A stretch of DNA of 32,509 nt from JAEVLT01 sp964484065 (GCA_964484065.1 CAZAEW010000045.1:1-32509); one strand, 5' to 3'; counted from the stretch's first letter, positions 14,047-22,467 are shown. Numbers and translations are program-made. Notes: a model not told the origin generated them from the letters alone.

Positions 14047-14095
14047 CGCCAAGAGGCGATTTTTCTTTACGAAAAAAATGAATAGGTATTCATTT
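14047..14095 (+). promoter_or_regulatory. fadN leader: short hairpin and 20-bp inverted repeat
   Basis: TCGCC-AAGA-GGCGA is a small stem followed by TTTTTCTTT (14047-14068), an attenuator-like shape with only 5 bp. Next, AAATGAATA (14076-14084) and TATTCATTT (14087-14095) form a perfect inverted repeat around GG. This resembles the TGAAT/ATTCA arms of the FadR operator of B. subtilis, but with shorter spacing than the consensus I remember. It lies 25 bp before the TTG start. Candidate FadR-type operator. Confidence 0.45.
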
Positions 14096-14120
14096 AAGAC
14101 ACCTAAAGGGGGAGAAACAG

Positions 14121-16505
14121 TTGGTTTTAACAATAAATAAGGCAGCTGTTATTGGATCAGGAGTAATGGGCGCAGGGATTGCTGCTCATTTCGTTAACAT
14201 TGGTATTCCAACTTTGCTACTGGACATCGTTCCATCTGTTTTAACGGAAGAAGAAAGAAAAAAAGGTTTGACTCTGGATGATAAACAAGTAAGAAATCGC
14301 ATCAGCACCGCCTCAATTCAAAAGCTCTTGAAACAAAAACCAGCCCCATTTACCTCAAAAGAAAACATTGCCTTACTCAAAGCAGGAAATTTAGAAGATG
14401 ATTTAAATAACTTAAAAGAAGCTGACTGGATCATTGAAGCAGTTGTTGAAAATCTGGCAGTAAAGCAGCAGGTTTTTGAAAAAATAGATCAATATCGGAG
14501 GCCGGGCAGCATCGTTAGCTCCAACACCTCGGGCATTTCGGTTGAAAGGATGGCTGAGGGGCGATCGGATGACTTTCGCAGGCATTTCCTCGGTACCCAT
14601 TTCTTTAACCCGCCGCGCTATCTTAAATTACTTGAAATGATTCCTGCCAAAGATACAGCTCCAGAGGTTCTTTCATTTATGAAAAAGTTTGGAGAAGATG
14701 TTCTTGGAAAAGGTGTTGTTACTGCCAAAGATACTCCCAATTTTATCGCCAACCGGATCGGAACTTACGGTCTTTTGATTACATTAAGGGAGATGCTCAA
14801 AGGAGGTTACAGTGTCGGCGAAGTCGATTCGGTAACGGGCCCGCTCATCGGCCGTCCCAAAAGCGCGACATTCCGTACGCTTGATGTAGTCGGTCTGGAT
14901 ACATTTGTTCATGTAGCGGGCAATGTTTACGATCAAGTGGAGGGAGCAGAAAAGGATGTTTTTCAGGTACCGGAATTTATGAATTGGATGCTTGAAAAAG
15001 GCTGGCTCGGCAGCAAAACAGGTCAAGGTTTCTTTTTGAAAAAAGGAAAAGACATTCTTGAACTCAATCCTCATACATTAGAATATGGTCCCCGGAAAAA
15101 GCTTATTACTCCGGCAGTTGAGTTAAGCAAACAGGAAAAAGGTCTTGAAAAGAAATTGAAAACGCTCCTTTTTGCCGATGACCGTGCCGGAAAACTGCTT
15201 TGGAACATTTTCAGCCCGGTTTTGCTCTATTCGGCAGAGCTGCTCGGAACGATAGCTGATGACATTATCAGCATCGACAGGGCGATGAGATGGGGCTTTG
15301 GCTGGGAGCTAGGGCCGTTTGAAACATGGGATGCACTTGGATTGGAAAAGTCTGTCCAAAAAATGAAGGATCAGGGGTTGGAAGTCCCGGTATGGATTTC
15401 GGAGATGCTAGCCATGGGATTCACCAGCTTCTATCAAGAAGATAATGGCCAGTTGTCTTTTTTTGATAAGGGAGCATACAAACCTGTTGAAGTTAACCAA
15501 AAAGTGGTTCACCTGCAAAATATTAAGAAGCAAAAAGGGACTATCAAGCAGAACAGCGGCGCAAGTCTTATTGATCTTGGAGATGGGATTGCACTTCTTG
15601 AGTTTCATTCAAAAAACAATGCAATTGGATTCGATATTATCCAAATGATCAATTATGCCGTGGATGAGCTTGAAAAAAATTACAAAGGGCTTGTGATCGG
15701 AAATCAAGGGAAAAATTTTTGTGTCGGAGCCAATCTGGCGATGATGCTGATGGAAGCACAGGATGACAATATTGCTGAACTGGATTTGGTCGTCCGCCAT
15801 TTTCAGCAGGCGATGATGAAAATAAAGTACAGCACGAAGCCGGTTGTCGCGGCGCCGTTTGGGATGACGCTTGGCGGCGGCACAGAGGTCTGTCTTCCAG
15901 CCGCAGCGATCCAAGCATCTGCCGAAACCTACATGGGGCTAGTTGAAACAGGAGTCGGCCTGATTCCGGGCGGCGGGGGCAACAAGGAGCTTTATATTCG
16001 GCATTTGGAAAGTCTGCCGGCCGGTGTTGAAGTGGATTTAATCAAAGTGGCTCTGAGTGTGTTTGAAAAAGTGGCGATGGCGAAGGTGTCTACATCTGCA
16101 GAGGAAGCACGCGAGTTTCACTTTTTGCGGAATGCAGACGGTATCAGCGTGAATAGTGATCATTTGCTTTATGATGCTAAGCTGGCCGTGTTGGCGTTAA
16201 GCGAAAAAGGTTATAAACCAAAGGTCCGCAAAAAAATTCCGGTTGCGGGCGATACCGGTTATGCGGCGTTAATGCTGGCGGCGGAAGGAATGTATTTATC
16301 CGGCTATATTTCTGAGTATGATGTGAAAATTGCGAAAAGATTAGCGTACGTTATATCGGGTGGAAATGTTCCATATGGAACAAAAGTAGATGAGCAATAT
16401 TTGCTTGATTTGGAAAAGGAAGCTTTTTTAAGTCTCATTGCGGAACCGAAAACACAAGAGCGGATGCGGTATATGCTTTTGAAGGGAAAACCGCTCCGAA
16501 ACTAG
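14121..16505 (+). CDS. fadN: 3-hydroxyacyl-CoA dehydrogenase / enoyl-CoA hydratase
   Basis: A 794-residue bifunctional beta-oxidation enzyme. The N-terminal half is the NAD-binding dehydrogenase: Rossmann motif GSGVMGAGIAAHF (about 12-24), DWIIEAVVENLAVKQ, NTSGISVERM, GTHFFNPPRYLKLLEMI and KDTPNFIANRIG. The C-terminal part is a crotonase-like hydratase domain (FCVGANLAMMLMEAQ, APFGMTLGGGTEVCLPAA, GLVETGVGLIPGGGG). It oxidises and hydrates acyl-CoA intermediates, with FadA and FadE completing the cycle. The start is TTG at 14121 behind GGGGGAG. In B. subtilis fadN-fadA-fadE are close together; here fadA begins 366 bp away beyond a tandem repeat. Confidence 0.95.
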   Translation: MVLTINKAAVIGSGVMGAGIAAHFVNIGIPTLLLDIVPSVLTEEERKKGLTLDDKQVRNRISTASIQKLLKQKPAPFTSKENIALLKAGNLEDDLNNLKEADWIIEAVVENLAVKQQVFEKIDQYRRPGSIVSSNTSGISVERMAEGRSDDFRRHFLGTHFFNPPRYLKLLEMIPAKDTAPEVLSFMKKFGEDVLGKGVVTAKDTPNFIANRIGTYGLLITLREMLKGGYSVGEVDSVTGPLIGRPKSATFRTLDVVGLDTFVHVAGNVYDQVEGAEKDVFQVPEFMNWMLEKGWLGSKTGQGFFLKKGKDILELNPHTLEYGPRKKLITPAVELSKQEKGLEKKLKTLLFADDRAGKLLWNIFSPVLLYSAELLGTIADDIISIDRAMRWGFGWELGPFETWDALGLEKSVQKMKDQGLEVPVWISEMLAMGFTSFYQEDNGQLSFFDKGAYKPVEVNQKVVHLQNIKKQKGTIKQNSGASLIDLGDGIALLEFHSKNNAIGFDIIQMINYAVDELEKNYKGLVIGNQGKNFCVGANLAMMLMEAQDDNIAELDLVVRHFQQAMMKIKYSTKPVVAAPFGMTLGGGTEVCLPAAAIQASAETYMGLVETGVGLIPGGGGNKELYIRHLESLPAGVEVDLIKVALSVFEKVAMAKVSTSAEEAREFHFLRNADGISVNSDHLLYDAKLAVLALSEKGYKPKVRKKIPVAGDTGYAALMLAAEGMYLSGYISEYDVKIAKRLAYVISGGNVPYGTKVDEQYLLDLEKEAFLSLIAEPKTQERMRYMLLKGKPLRN

Positions 16506-16871
16506 GATGATAGCCTGGGTTTGAATAATGGTGAGGCTGGCACGCTATCAGACTCGAACAAATTGTGACATCCGCGGAATATATTGTGAAACTCGCGGGA
16601 TTATCGGTGAAACTCGCGGAATAATCCCAAAAACTCGCGGGATTATCGGTGAAACCCGCGGAATATTTTTAAAAACCCGCGAAATAAGCAGCAAAACTCG
16701 CAGTTTTTTTCCAAAAACTGCGGAATGAAAGTGAAAATGACCTTTTTTTTCAAAAACAACTGAAAAACTATCTCTGCATTCAACCGTTAACCTGAAAATA
16801 TACCTGCAAAAAAAGAAATATCAGGAGAAAAAGCAATAGCCTCCTAGATTTTGGTGAAAAGAGGGAAACCA
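16506..16871. other. fadN-fadA intergenic region, 366 bp
   Basis: This gap is dominated by the 21-bp repeat array at 16569-16736. Its remainder is AT-rich with no terminator, promoter or open frame that I can support. A 66-codon frame at 16528-16728 is only the repeat read through, because 21 is a multiple of three. Confidence 0.75.
16569..16736. repeat. Eight 21-bp tandem repeats
   Basis: Units start at 16569, 16590, 16611, 16632, 16653, 16674, 16695 and 16716, an exact 21-bp period. The core is AACTCGCGGGATTATCGG, with the second half alternating between ATTATCGGTGA-like and ATAATCCCAAA-like versions; the outer units are degenerate. The CCGCGG/CGCG core is itself palindromic. The second and fourth units are identical. 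I recall similar CTCGCGG arrays in other Bacillus intergenic regions, but the function is unknown. Confidence 0.85.
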
Positions 16872-18047
16872 ATGAGAGAAGCGGTCATTGTCGCAGGAGC
16901 CCGAACTCCGGTTGGCAAAGCAAAGAAAGGGACGCTTGCCTATACGCGCCCCGATGATCTTGGAGCCATCGTTGTAAAAGAAACGATCAAGCGTGCGGGA
17001 ATCGAGCATGAGGAAATTGAAGATTTAATTATCGGCTGTGCAATGCCGGAAGCAGAGCAGGGAGTGAATGTAGCGAGGACGATCGGCGCTCTGGCCGGTC
17101 TTCCTTACACGGTTCCGGCAATTACGATCAACCGCTACTGTTCATCCGGTCTGCAATCAATCGCGTATGCCGCACAAGGAATCCTCTCAGGACAAATCGA
17201 TACCGCCATTGCCGGCGGGGTTGAATCAATGAGCTTAGTGCCAATGATGGGGCATGTAGTCCGGCCAAACTTGAAATTAGCAGAAACTGCGCCGCAATAC
17301 TATATGGCAATGGGTCACACCGCAGAGCAAGTCGCCAAAAAATACGGCATCTCCCGTGAAGACCAGGACCAGTTCGCTGTCCGAAGCCACCGAAAAGCAT
17401 TTGCAGCCATACAAGCAGGAAAATTCAGCGGCGAAATCGTACCGGTTGACGTAGCCATCCGTGCCATTGACCCCAATAATAAACTGACTGAAAAAACAGT
17501 TCCATTTGTCCATGATGAAGGGGTTCGCCCTGAAACGAATCTTGAGGCGCTTGCCAAACTTCGGCCGGCTTTCTCCGCGGCAGGAACAGTGACAGCCGGC
17601 AACGCATCGCAAACAAGTGATGGTGCTGCCACTGTAATGGTAATGGAAAAAGAAAAAGCTGAGTCACTCGGACTCAAGCCGATCGCTAAGTTCAGAAGCT
17701 TTGCAGTCGGCGGAGTGCCACCGGAAATTATGGGAGTCGGACCGGTCGCCGCCATACCGAAAGCACTCAAGCTGGCCGGACTCCAATTATCTGATGTCGG
17801 TCTTTTTGAATTGAACGAAGCATTTGCCTCCCAATCCATTCAAGTCATTCGCGAGCTTGGGCTTGACGAAGATAAAGTGAATGTGAACGGCGGCGCGATT
17901 GCGCTTGGTCATCCGCTTGGCTGTACGGGCACGAAGCTCACCTTGACGCTCCTCCATGAAATGAAACGCCGCAATGAACAATTTGGCATTGTTACCATGT
18001 GCATCGGCGGGGGAATGGGCGCCGCTGGCGTATTCGAACTTTTATAG
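16872..18047 (+). CDS. fadA: Acetyl-CoA acyltransferase (3-ketoacyl-CoA thiolase)
   Basis: A 391-residue thiolase that cleaves 3-ketoacyl-CoA to acetyl-CoA and a shortened acyl-CoA, the last step of beta-oxidation. The catalytic residues are visible: nucleophile Cys90 (NRYCSSGLQS), His347 (GGAIALGHPLGCTGT) and Cys377 (MCIGGGMGAA). I chose the ATG at 16872 (MREAVIVAGARTP, the usual thiolase N terminus), with AGAGGGA upstream, over an in-frame GTG-side extension at 16851. The length equals that of B. subtilis FadA. fadE follows 30 bp later. Confidence 0.95.
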   Translation: MREAVIVAGARTPVGKAKKGTLAYTRPDDLGAIVVKETIKRAGIEHEEIEDLIIGCAMPEAEQGVNVARTIGALAGLPYTVPAITINRYCSSGLQSIAYAAQGILSGQIDTAIAGGVESMSLVPMMGHVVRPNLKLAETAPQYYMAMGHTAEQVAKKYGISREDQDQFAVRSHRKAFAAIQAGKFSGEIVPVDVAIRAIDPNNKLTEKTVPFVHDEGVRPETNLEALAKLRPAFSAAGTVTAGNASQTSDGAATVMVMEKEKAESLGLKPIAKFRSFAVGGVPPEIMGVGPVAAIPKALKLAGLQLSDVGLFELNEAFASQSIQVIRELGLDEDKVNVNGGAIALGHPLGCTGTKLTLTLLHEMKRRNEQFGIVTMCIGGGMGAAGVFELL

Positions 18048-18077
18048 GCACCAAAAAGGGGTAGGAGGAATCGGAAA

Positions 18078-19862
18078 ATGGCAAATGAAACAGAAAAAGT
18101 AACCAAGGGCGGAAGCTTTTTGGTCGAAGATATTTCCTTTAATCAACTTTTTACTCCCGAAGATTTTAGTGATGAGCAAATCATGATTGCGAAGATGACA
18201 GAGGATTTTGTTGTGAACGAAGTGGTGCCTCAAATCGAATACATTGAAAAGCATGAGTTCGACCGGACCGTTTCATTGCTAAAACAAGCCGGCGACCTCG
18301 GTCTGTTAAGTGCCGATGTTCCGGAAGAGTACGGAGGACTCGGGTTAGATAAAATCAGTTCAGCATTAATCACGGAAAAAATGGCTCGTACCGGGGGTTT
18401 CTCTCTCTCACATGGAGCCCATGTCGGCATCGGCTCGCTGCCAATCATTCTTTTTGGAAACGAACAGCAAAAGCAAAGATACCTGCCGCTATTAGCCACC
18501 GGTGAAAAAATTGCCGCCTATGCACTTACTGAGCCTGGGTCAGGATCCGATGCCCTCGCAGCTAAAACAACCGCAAGATTAAATCCCGCAGGAACCCACT
18601 ATATTGTAAACGGAGAAAAACAATGGATCACAAATTCTGGCTTTGCTGATGTCTTTATCGTCTATGCAAAAATCGACCGCCAGCAATTTTCAGCATTTAT
18701 TATCGAACGGGATTTTCCGGGCGTTTCGACCGGCGCAGAAGAAAAGAAAATGGGGATTAAAGGATCCTCGACAAGAACACTGATTCTTGAAGATGTCGCC
18801 GTTCCGGTTGAAAATCTTTTAGGTGAAGCAGGAAAAGGCCATGTCATCGCTTTTAATATTTTAAATATCGGCCGTTACAAATTGGGAGTAGGAGCAGTCG
18901 GATCTGCGAAACACGCTCTCGGACTGACGATCCAATATGCGAACACCCGCAAGCAATTTCAGACCCCAATTTCCCAGTTTCAATTAACAAAAGAGAAATT
19001 AGCAACGATGGCTGCCCGGACTTATGCTGCCGAAAGCTCTGTTTATCGAACGATCGGCTTATATGAAGAGCGGATGAGCAGATTGACCGCCAAGCAGCTA
19101 AAAAACAGGCAGGAGGTTGCGGCTTCTATCGCCGAGTATGCTATTGAATGTTCATTAAATAAGGTGTTCGCTTCGGAAACGCTCGATTATGTTGTCGATG
19201 AAGGCGTGCAAATCCACGGGGGCTACGGCTATATGCAGGAATATGAGATTGAAAGAGCCTATCGGGATTCAAGGATCAACCGGATTTTTGAAGGGACAAA
19301 TGAAATTAACCGTCTCCTCGTCCCTGGCACCTTTTTGCGAAAAGCGATAAAAGGCGAGCTTCCGCTTCTGCAAAAAGCCCAGACCCTGCAGGAGGAATTG
19401 ATGATTATCATTCCGGAAGACCCGGGATATGAACCGCTTGCCCAAGAAAAATATCTTGTTAAAAACGCCAAAAAAATGGCGCTGCTCGCATTTGGATTGG
19501 GCGTGCAAAAATATGGAAAAAGACTTGAAGAAGAGCAGGAAATTTTAGTGAATATTGCTGATATGATCAGCCTTGTTTATGCGATGGAATCCACAGTGCT
19601 TCGGACAGAAAAATCAATCAGTAAAAATGGACTCGAGAAGACCAAGCAAAAGCAGTTGTATACGCAAATTTTCTGTCAGGAAGCTTTTAATGAAATCGAA
19701 CAAAACGCAAAAGAAACGCTTATTGCAGCTGAACAGGGAGATACTTTACGAATGCTGCTGTCAGCACTCCGCAAATTCACCCGTCATACTCCCGTGAATG
19801 TTATTGCTAAGAAAAGGGAAGCGGCAGATCCATTAATAGCGGCACAAAAGTATATGGTTTGA
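18078..19862 (+). CDS. fadE: Acyl-CoA dehydrogenase
   Basis: A 594-residue FAD acyl-CoA dehydrogenase performing the first oxidation of beta-oxidation. Landmarks: LSADVPEEYGGLGLDK, YALTEPGSGSDALA (flavin-binding), EKQWITNSGFADVFIVYAK, the KMGIKGSSTRTLI segment, NTRKQFQTPISQFQLTKEKLA, YVVDEGVQIHGGYGYMQEYEIERAYRDSR and FEGTNEINRLL, where the family catalytic Glu lies. It is longer than the usual 380-residue enzymes: a C-terminal helical region of about 170 residues follows, as in very-long-chain enzymes. The ATG at 18078 follows GTAGGAGG. It is the last gene of the fad unit, before the terminator at 19870. Confidence 0.94.
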   Translation: MANETEKVTKGGSFLVEDISFNQLFTPEDFSDEQIMIAKMTEDFVVNEVVPQIEYIEKHEFDRTVSLLKQAGDLGLLSADVPEEYGGLGLDKISSALITEKMARTGGFSLSHGAHVGIGSLPIILFGNEQQKQRYLPLLATGEKIAAYALTEPGSGSDALAAKTTARLNPAGTHYIVNGEKQWITNSGFADVFIVYAKIDRQQFSAFIIERDFPGVSTGAEEKKMGIKGSSTRTLILEDVAVPVENLLGEAGKGHVIAFNILNIGRYKLGVGAVGSAKHALGLTIQYANTRKQFQTPISQFQLTKEKLATMAARTYAAESSVYRTIGLYEERMSRLTAKQLKNRQEVAASIAEYAIECSLNKVFASETLDYVVDEGVQIHGGYGYMQEYEIERAYRDSRINRIFEGTNEINRLLVPGTFLRKAIKGELPLLQKAQTLQEELMIIIPEDPGYEPLAQEKYLVKNAKKMALLAFGLGVQKYGKRLEEEQEILVNIADMISLVYAMESTVLRTEKSISKNGLEKTKQKQLYTQIFCQEAFNEIEQNAKETLIAAEQGDTLRMLLSALRKFTRHTPVNVIAKKREAADPLIAAQKYMV

Positions 19863-19869
19863 TGTCTAT

Positions 19870-19900
19870 AGGTCCGGTCATGATGATCCGGACCTTTTTT
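19870..19900 (+). terminator. fad operon terminator
   Basis: AGGTCCGG and CCGGACCT (about 19870-19877 and 19888-19895) form the stem, with extra pairing of CAT and ATG in the loop, followed by six T residues. It lies 7 bp after the fadE stop. Confidence 0.85.
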
Positions 19901-20045
19901 AATGGAAAAATTTTTAATTAGGAGAAGGATTTGGTGGGGAAAAAGTCGAAATTTTTCCTATTGCGATATTTTCCCATTCCGCGTTTATTATCCAGTTTGT
20001 TGGGAAATATTCAAGTAGACCTTTTAAAACAACAGAGGTGAAATC

Positions 20046-20402
20046 ATGGCACTGACTTTTTATTGGTATCCGAAATGCGGGACATGCCGCAAAGCTAAGA
20101 AATGGCTTGACGAACATCAGCTGACTTTTAAAGAAATACATATTGTTGAAAACCCTCCGTCACGGGAGGAACTCGAAGATTTCTATAATAAAAGCGGGCT
20201 CAGCCTCAATAAATTTTTTAATACAAGCGGCCAAAAATATCGTGAACTTGGATTAAAAGATAAAATCAAGACGATGACGGAACAAGAACTCCTGGATTTG
20301 CTTGCTGGTGATGGCATGCTCATTAAAAGACCAATCCTAACTGACGGAGAAAAAGTAACTGTCGGTTTTAACGAAGAAACCTATGAACAAACTTGGCTTT
20401 AA
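20046..20402 (+). CDS. yusI: Spx/ArsC-family thioredoxin-fold protein YusI
   Basis: A 118-residue ArsC/Spx-like protein, with CGTC (Cys11-Cys14) in MALTFYWYPKCGTCRKAKKW. The downstream pattern (IVENPPSREELEDFY, LIKRPILTDG with the conserved RP) is typical of the family. Members are arsenate reductase-like or redox regulators; YusI itself has no proven function, so I stop at the family. AGAGGTGAAATC precedes the ATG. It stands alone between the fad terminator and gcvH, in the order known from B. subtilis. Between 19900 and 20045 lies AT-rich sequence with a GGAAAAA/TTTTTCC hairpin at about 19939-19959. Confidence 0.88.
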   Translation: MALTFYWYPKCGTCRKAKKWLDEHQLTFKEIHIVENPPSREELEDFYNKSGLSLNKFFNTSGQKYRELGLKDKIKTMTEQELLDLLAGDGMLIKRPILTDGEKVTVGFNEETYEQTWL

Positions 20403-20529
20403 ACTTCCTTGATTGTTATATGAAAGAAGTGGTACTGTGAAACTATTGAGGGGGCATTCTCCAGCTTGAAAGCTCAACATTCGTTCAAGCGGAAATACTT
20501 ATACATTTAACTAACGGAGGGATTTTTGA

Positions 20530-20913
20530 ATGAGCACACCAAAGGATTTGCGTTATTCCGAAGAGCATGAGTGGGTAAAGGTTGAAGGGGAACGAGTACG
20601 TGTCGGAATTACTCATTTTGCACAGTCAGAGCTGGGCGATATTGTTTTCGTTGAGCTTCCTGAAGTTGGCGATGAAGTAACTGCGGATGAACCATTTGGC
20701 AGTGTCGAGTCAGTTAAAACGGTTTCTGAGCTTTATGCACCTGTCAGCGGCACGGTTGTTGAAATTAATGAAGAGCTGAATGACAATCCGGAATTTGTTA
20801 ATGAATCTCCATACGAAAAAGCGTGGATGATCGTGATTGAACCAAAAGACATCAGTGAAACAGATAAGCTGATGACGGCTGAACAATATGAAGAAATGAT
20901 TAAAGAAGGTTAG
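20530..20913 (+). CDS. gcvH: Glycine cleavage system H protein
   Basis: A 127-residue lipoyl carrier. It shuttles the aminomethyl group between the P, T and L proteins, and in B. subtilis it is also the entry point for lipoate relay to other enzymes. The lipoylated lysine is Lys63 in FGSVESVKTVSELYAPVSG; EHEWVKVEG and GITHFAQSELGDIVFVELPEVG are the other family blocks. The length is normal. RBS ACGGAGGG precedes the ATG. A hairpin at 20932-20963 ends the transcript. The other gcv genes are not here, as is usual in Bacillus. Confidence 0.96.
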   Translation: MSTPKDLRYSEEHEWVKVEGERVRVGITHFAQSELGDIVFVELPEVGDEVTADEPFGSVESVKTVSELYAPVSGTVVEINEELNDNPEFVNESPYEKAWMIVIEPKDISETDKLMTAEQYEEMIKEG

Positions 20914-20931
20914 GTTTCTTCCAAATATTAC

Positions 20932-20966
20932 AAAAAAGAACAGCTCGATCGCTGTTCTTTTTTATT
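20932..20966 (+). terminator. gcvH terminator
   Basis: A long AAAAAAGAACAGC / GCTGTTCTTTTTT stem (20932-20944 and 20951-20963) around loop TCGATC, ending in a T tract. Because the 5' arm is A-rich it could also work on the other strand. Confidence 0.9.
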
Positions 20967-21067
20967 GTCATATCAGAAATACTATAAAGAAAATGAAAAA
21001 ATAGTATTAATTTGAAGTGAATTTCAGAAAACTTTCAGAGTTTTTCACTATTATAAAATTGTTTTTA

Positions 21068-21120
21068 AGAGAATTTTAAGGATTCTCTGGTATTTTATAT
21101 ATTACACGGTGATATATTAC
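21068..21120. promoter_or_regulatory. Inverted and direct repeats upstream of the DUF2231 gene
   Basis: AGAGAAT (21068-21074) and ATTCTCT (21082-21088) are perfect arms around a 7-bp spacer. Further on, ATATATTAC occurs twice, about 15 bp apart (around 21098 and 21112). A protein-binding function is possible; I do not recognise a known box. Confidence 0.3.
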
Positions 21121-21147
21121 ATAATTTTAAAGAAGAGGTGTGTAAAA

Positions 21148-21630
21148 ATGGTACAAGAAGTTTTTTCACATATTCACCCGATCATGGTTCACTTTCCAAT
21201 CGCCTTAATTATCGTTGCGACATGTTATGACCTATTTATTATGATTACAAAACGAAAACTATCACCTAAGCAAGGGATTTGGCTCTGGGTTGTAGCCTTT
21301 TTGAGCGCTTGGATTGCTGTTGGGACAGGCCCTGAGAATGATGCAAGAGGGAATACGAATGTATTTCACACCCATGAGCAATTAGCTGATGCGGCGACCC
21401 TGATTTCTTTTTTAGTGGTTGCTATCCGCGTTTTCTTTATTTTTAAGAAGAAAGAGTTTCTTCGGTTCTCATTAGCAGTGTATTGCATTGTTTCCCTAGT
21501 GGCAGCTGCCAGTATCTTATCAGTCGGCTATTTTGGCGGAAAGATGGTCTATGACCAAGGCGTCGGAGTAAAAATGAACGGAAAATATGTGAATCCGCCA
21601 AAAGCGGGATTCCACGGAGAAGACGACTAA
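21148..21630 (+). CDS. DUF2231 membrane protein
   Basis: A 160-residue polytopic membrane protein with four hydrophobic segments (about residues 10-30, 45-62, 80-100 and 108-130). The N-terminal HIHPIMVHFPIAL and the GYFGGKMVYDQGVGV segment near the C terminus fit the DUF2231 family. Its histidines have been suggested to bind heme or metal in relatives, but the function here is unknown. I chose the ATG at 21148, with AGAGGTG 7 nt upstream, over an in-frame ATG at 21109. It stands alone, closed by a terminator overlapping its stop, and interrupts the gcvH-yusG order remembered from B. subtilis, so it may be a lineage-specific insertion. Confidence 0.75.
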   Translation: MVQEVFSHIHPIMVHFPIALIIVATCYDLFIMITKRKLSPKQGIWLWVVAFLSAWIAVGTGPENDARGNTNVFHTHEQLADAATLISFLVVAIRVFFIFKKKEFLRFSLAVYCIVSLVAAASILSVGYFGGKMVYDQGVGVKMNGKYVNPPKAGFHGEDD

Positions 21631-21657
21631 AGCATCTTGAACTTCAAGATGCTTTTT
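21629..21657 (+). terminator. Terminator after the DUF2231 gene
   Basis: AAAGCATCTTGA pairs with TCAAGATGCTTT around loop ACT, followed by more T residues. The 5' arm overlaps the stop codon. Confidence 0.85.
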
Positions 21658-21735
21658 CCATTTACCCCCTAACTGTTTTTTGATCCTGATCGGACAGACT
21701 AAGGATAAACTTCATTGATAGAAAGGCTGAGAAGG

Positions 21736-21969
21736 ATGACATTAAACCAAAAGAGAATTGATGTAACGGATAGGGTGGTCGGAAAACTAAAAAATGGACA
21801 TATCGAATTGTTTCTGGAAAACTCGCCGATTGGAAAAATCACATTTCCGGGAAATATTGAGCTCGATCATCATTTTGAAGCGGAACATCGGAAGATTTAC
21901 CAAAATGTTTCTGTTCCTGATCAAAAAGATCCCCGCTATACCGATTGCGATGAAGGCGGATGGTGCTGA
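21736..21969 (+). CDS. yusG: YusG-like protein (DUF2553)
   Basis: A 77-residue cytoplasmic protein with no known function. It has a beta-rich middle (VTDRVVGKLKNGHIELFLENSPIGKI) and an acidic, cysteine-containing C terminus ending DCDEGGWC. The pattern and length fit YusG (about 78 residues) of the DUF2553 family, from memory. I prefer the ATG at 21736, with AAAGG upstream, over a TTG at 21715. Position upstream of yusF-yusE supports the call. The two cysteines (DC and WC) at the tail could be a metal or redox site, but that is speculation. Confidence 0.72.
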   Translation: MTLNQKRIDVTDRVVGKLKNGHIELFLENSPIGKITFPGNIELDHHFEAEHRKIYQNVSVPDQKDPRYTDCDEGGWC

Positions 21970-22116
21970 TCAATTAAGAATTGTTTAGATGAAGGGCTCA
22001 CTCTTTTCCACAAGCAATCACCTATTCATTCAGTGGCAATGATGATATAGTAAGGGAAATAGCATATACAGATTCCGTTAAAAAGAATAGGATATATCAA
22101 AAATAGGTGATTTAGC

Positions 22117-22467
22117 ATGACTGATAGAGAAAAAGTAATTATTGTTGAGGGGAAGTCAGATAAGAAAAAGATTGCGCCTATCATTCGGGAACCAATTGAA
22201 ATTGTCTGTACAAATGGGACAATCGGCTTGACTAAATTAGATGAACTCCTCAACTTTCTTGAAGACAAGCAAGTCTATATACTGGCCGATTCAGATGAAG
22301 CGGGGGAAAAGCTCCGCAAGCATTTTAAAAGGGAACTGCCTGAAGCCAAGCATTTGTTTATCGATAAAATGTACCGGGAAGTGGCGACAGCTCCGGAGAA
22401 GCATCTTGCCACCGTTCTGCTCGGCGCCAACATTGATGTCTATAAACAATATTTAGAGATGGGCTGA
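22117..22467 (+). CDS. yusF: Toprim-domain protein YusF
   Basis: A 116-residue protein made essentially of one Toprim fold: the glutamate motif VIIVEGKSDKKK near residue 10 and the Asp-x-Asp motif ILADSDEAGEKL near residue 58, which bind Mg2+ in primases, topoisomerases and RNase M5. It has no other domain, so its substrate is unknown; ribonuclease M5-like or nucleotide phosphotransfer roles are possible. The AGGTGA site lies about 7 nt before the ATG. yusE follows after 8 bp, making an operon. The gene order matches B. subtilis. Confidence 0.83.
   Translation: MTDREKVIIVEGKSDKKKIAPIIREPIEIVCTNGTIGLTKLDELLNFLEDKQVYILADSDEAGEKLRKHFKRELPEAKHLFIDKMYREVATAPEKHLATVLLGANIDVYKQYLEMG

Noticed and set aside
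13952..14140. 62-codon frame upstream of and overlapping the fadN start
   Set aside because: It covers the fadN promoter and leader, has no ribosome binding site, and its product shows no features.
16528..16728. 66-codon frame encoding a seven-residue repeat (ETRGIIG)
   Set aside because: The 21-bp DNA repeat is divisible by three, so an open frame is expected by chance. There is no ribosome binding site, and the unit differs by silent and non-silent changes alike.
16569..16736. CRISPR array
   Set aside because: The units are contiguous with no unique spacers, 21 bp long, and no cas genes are near.
17315..17839. 174-codon minus-strand frame inside fadA
   Set aside because: It is the antisense shadow of a well-supported thiolase gene with typical codon use.
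22026..22268. 80-codon minus-strand frame before and over yusF
   Set aside because: It overlaps the Toprim gene, which has clear motifs; the product is a hydrophobic shadow with no ribosome binding site.
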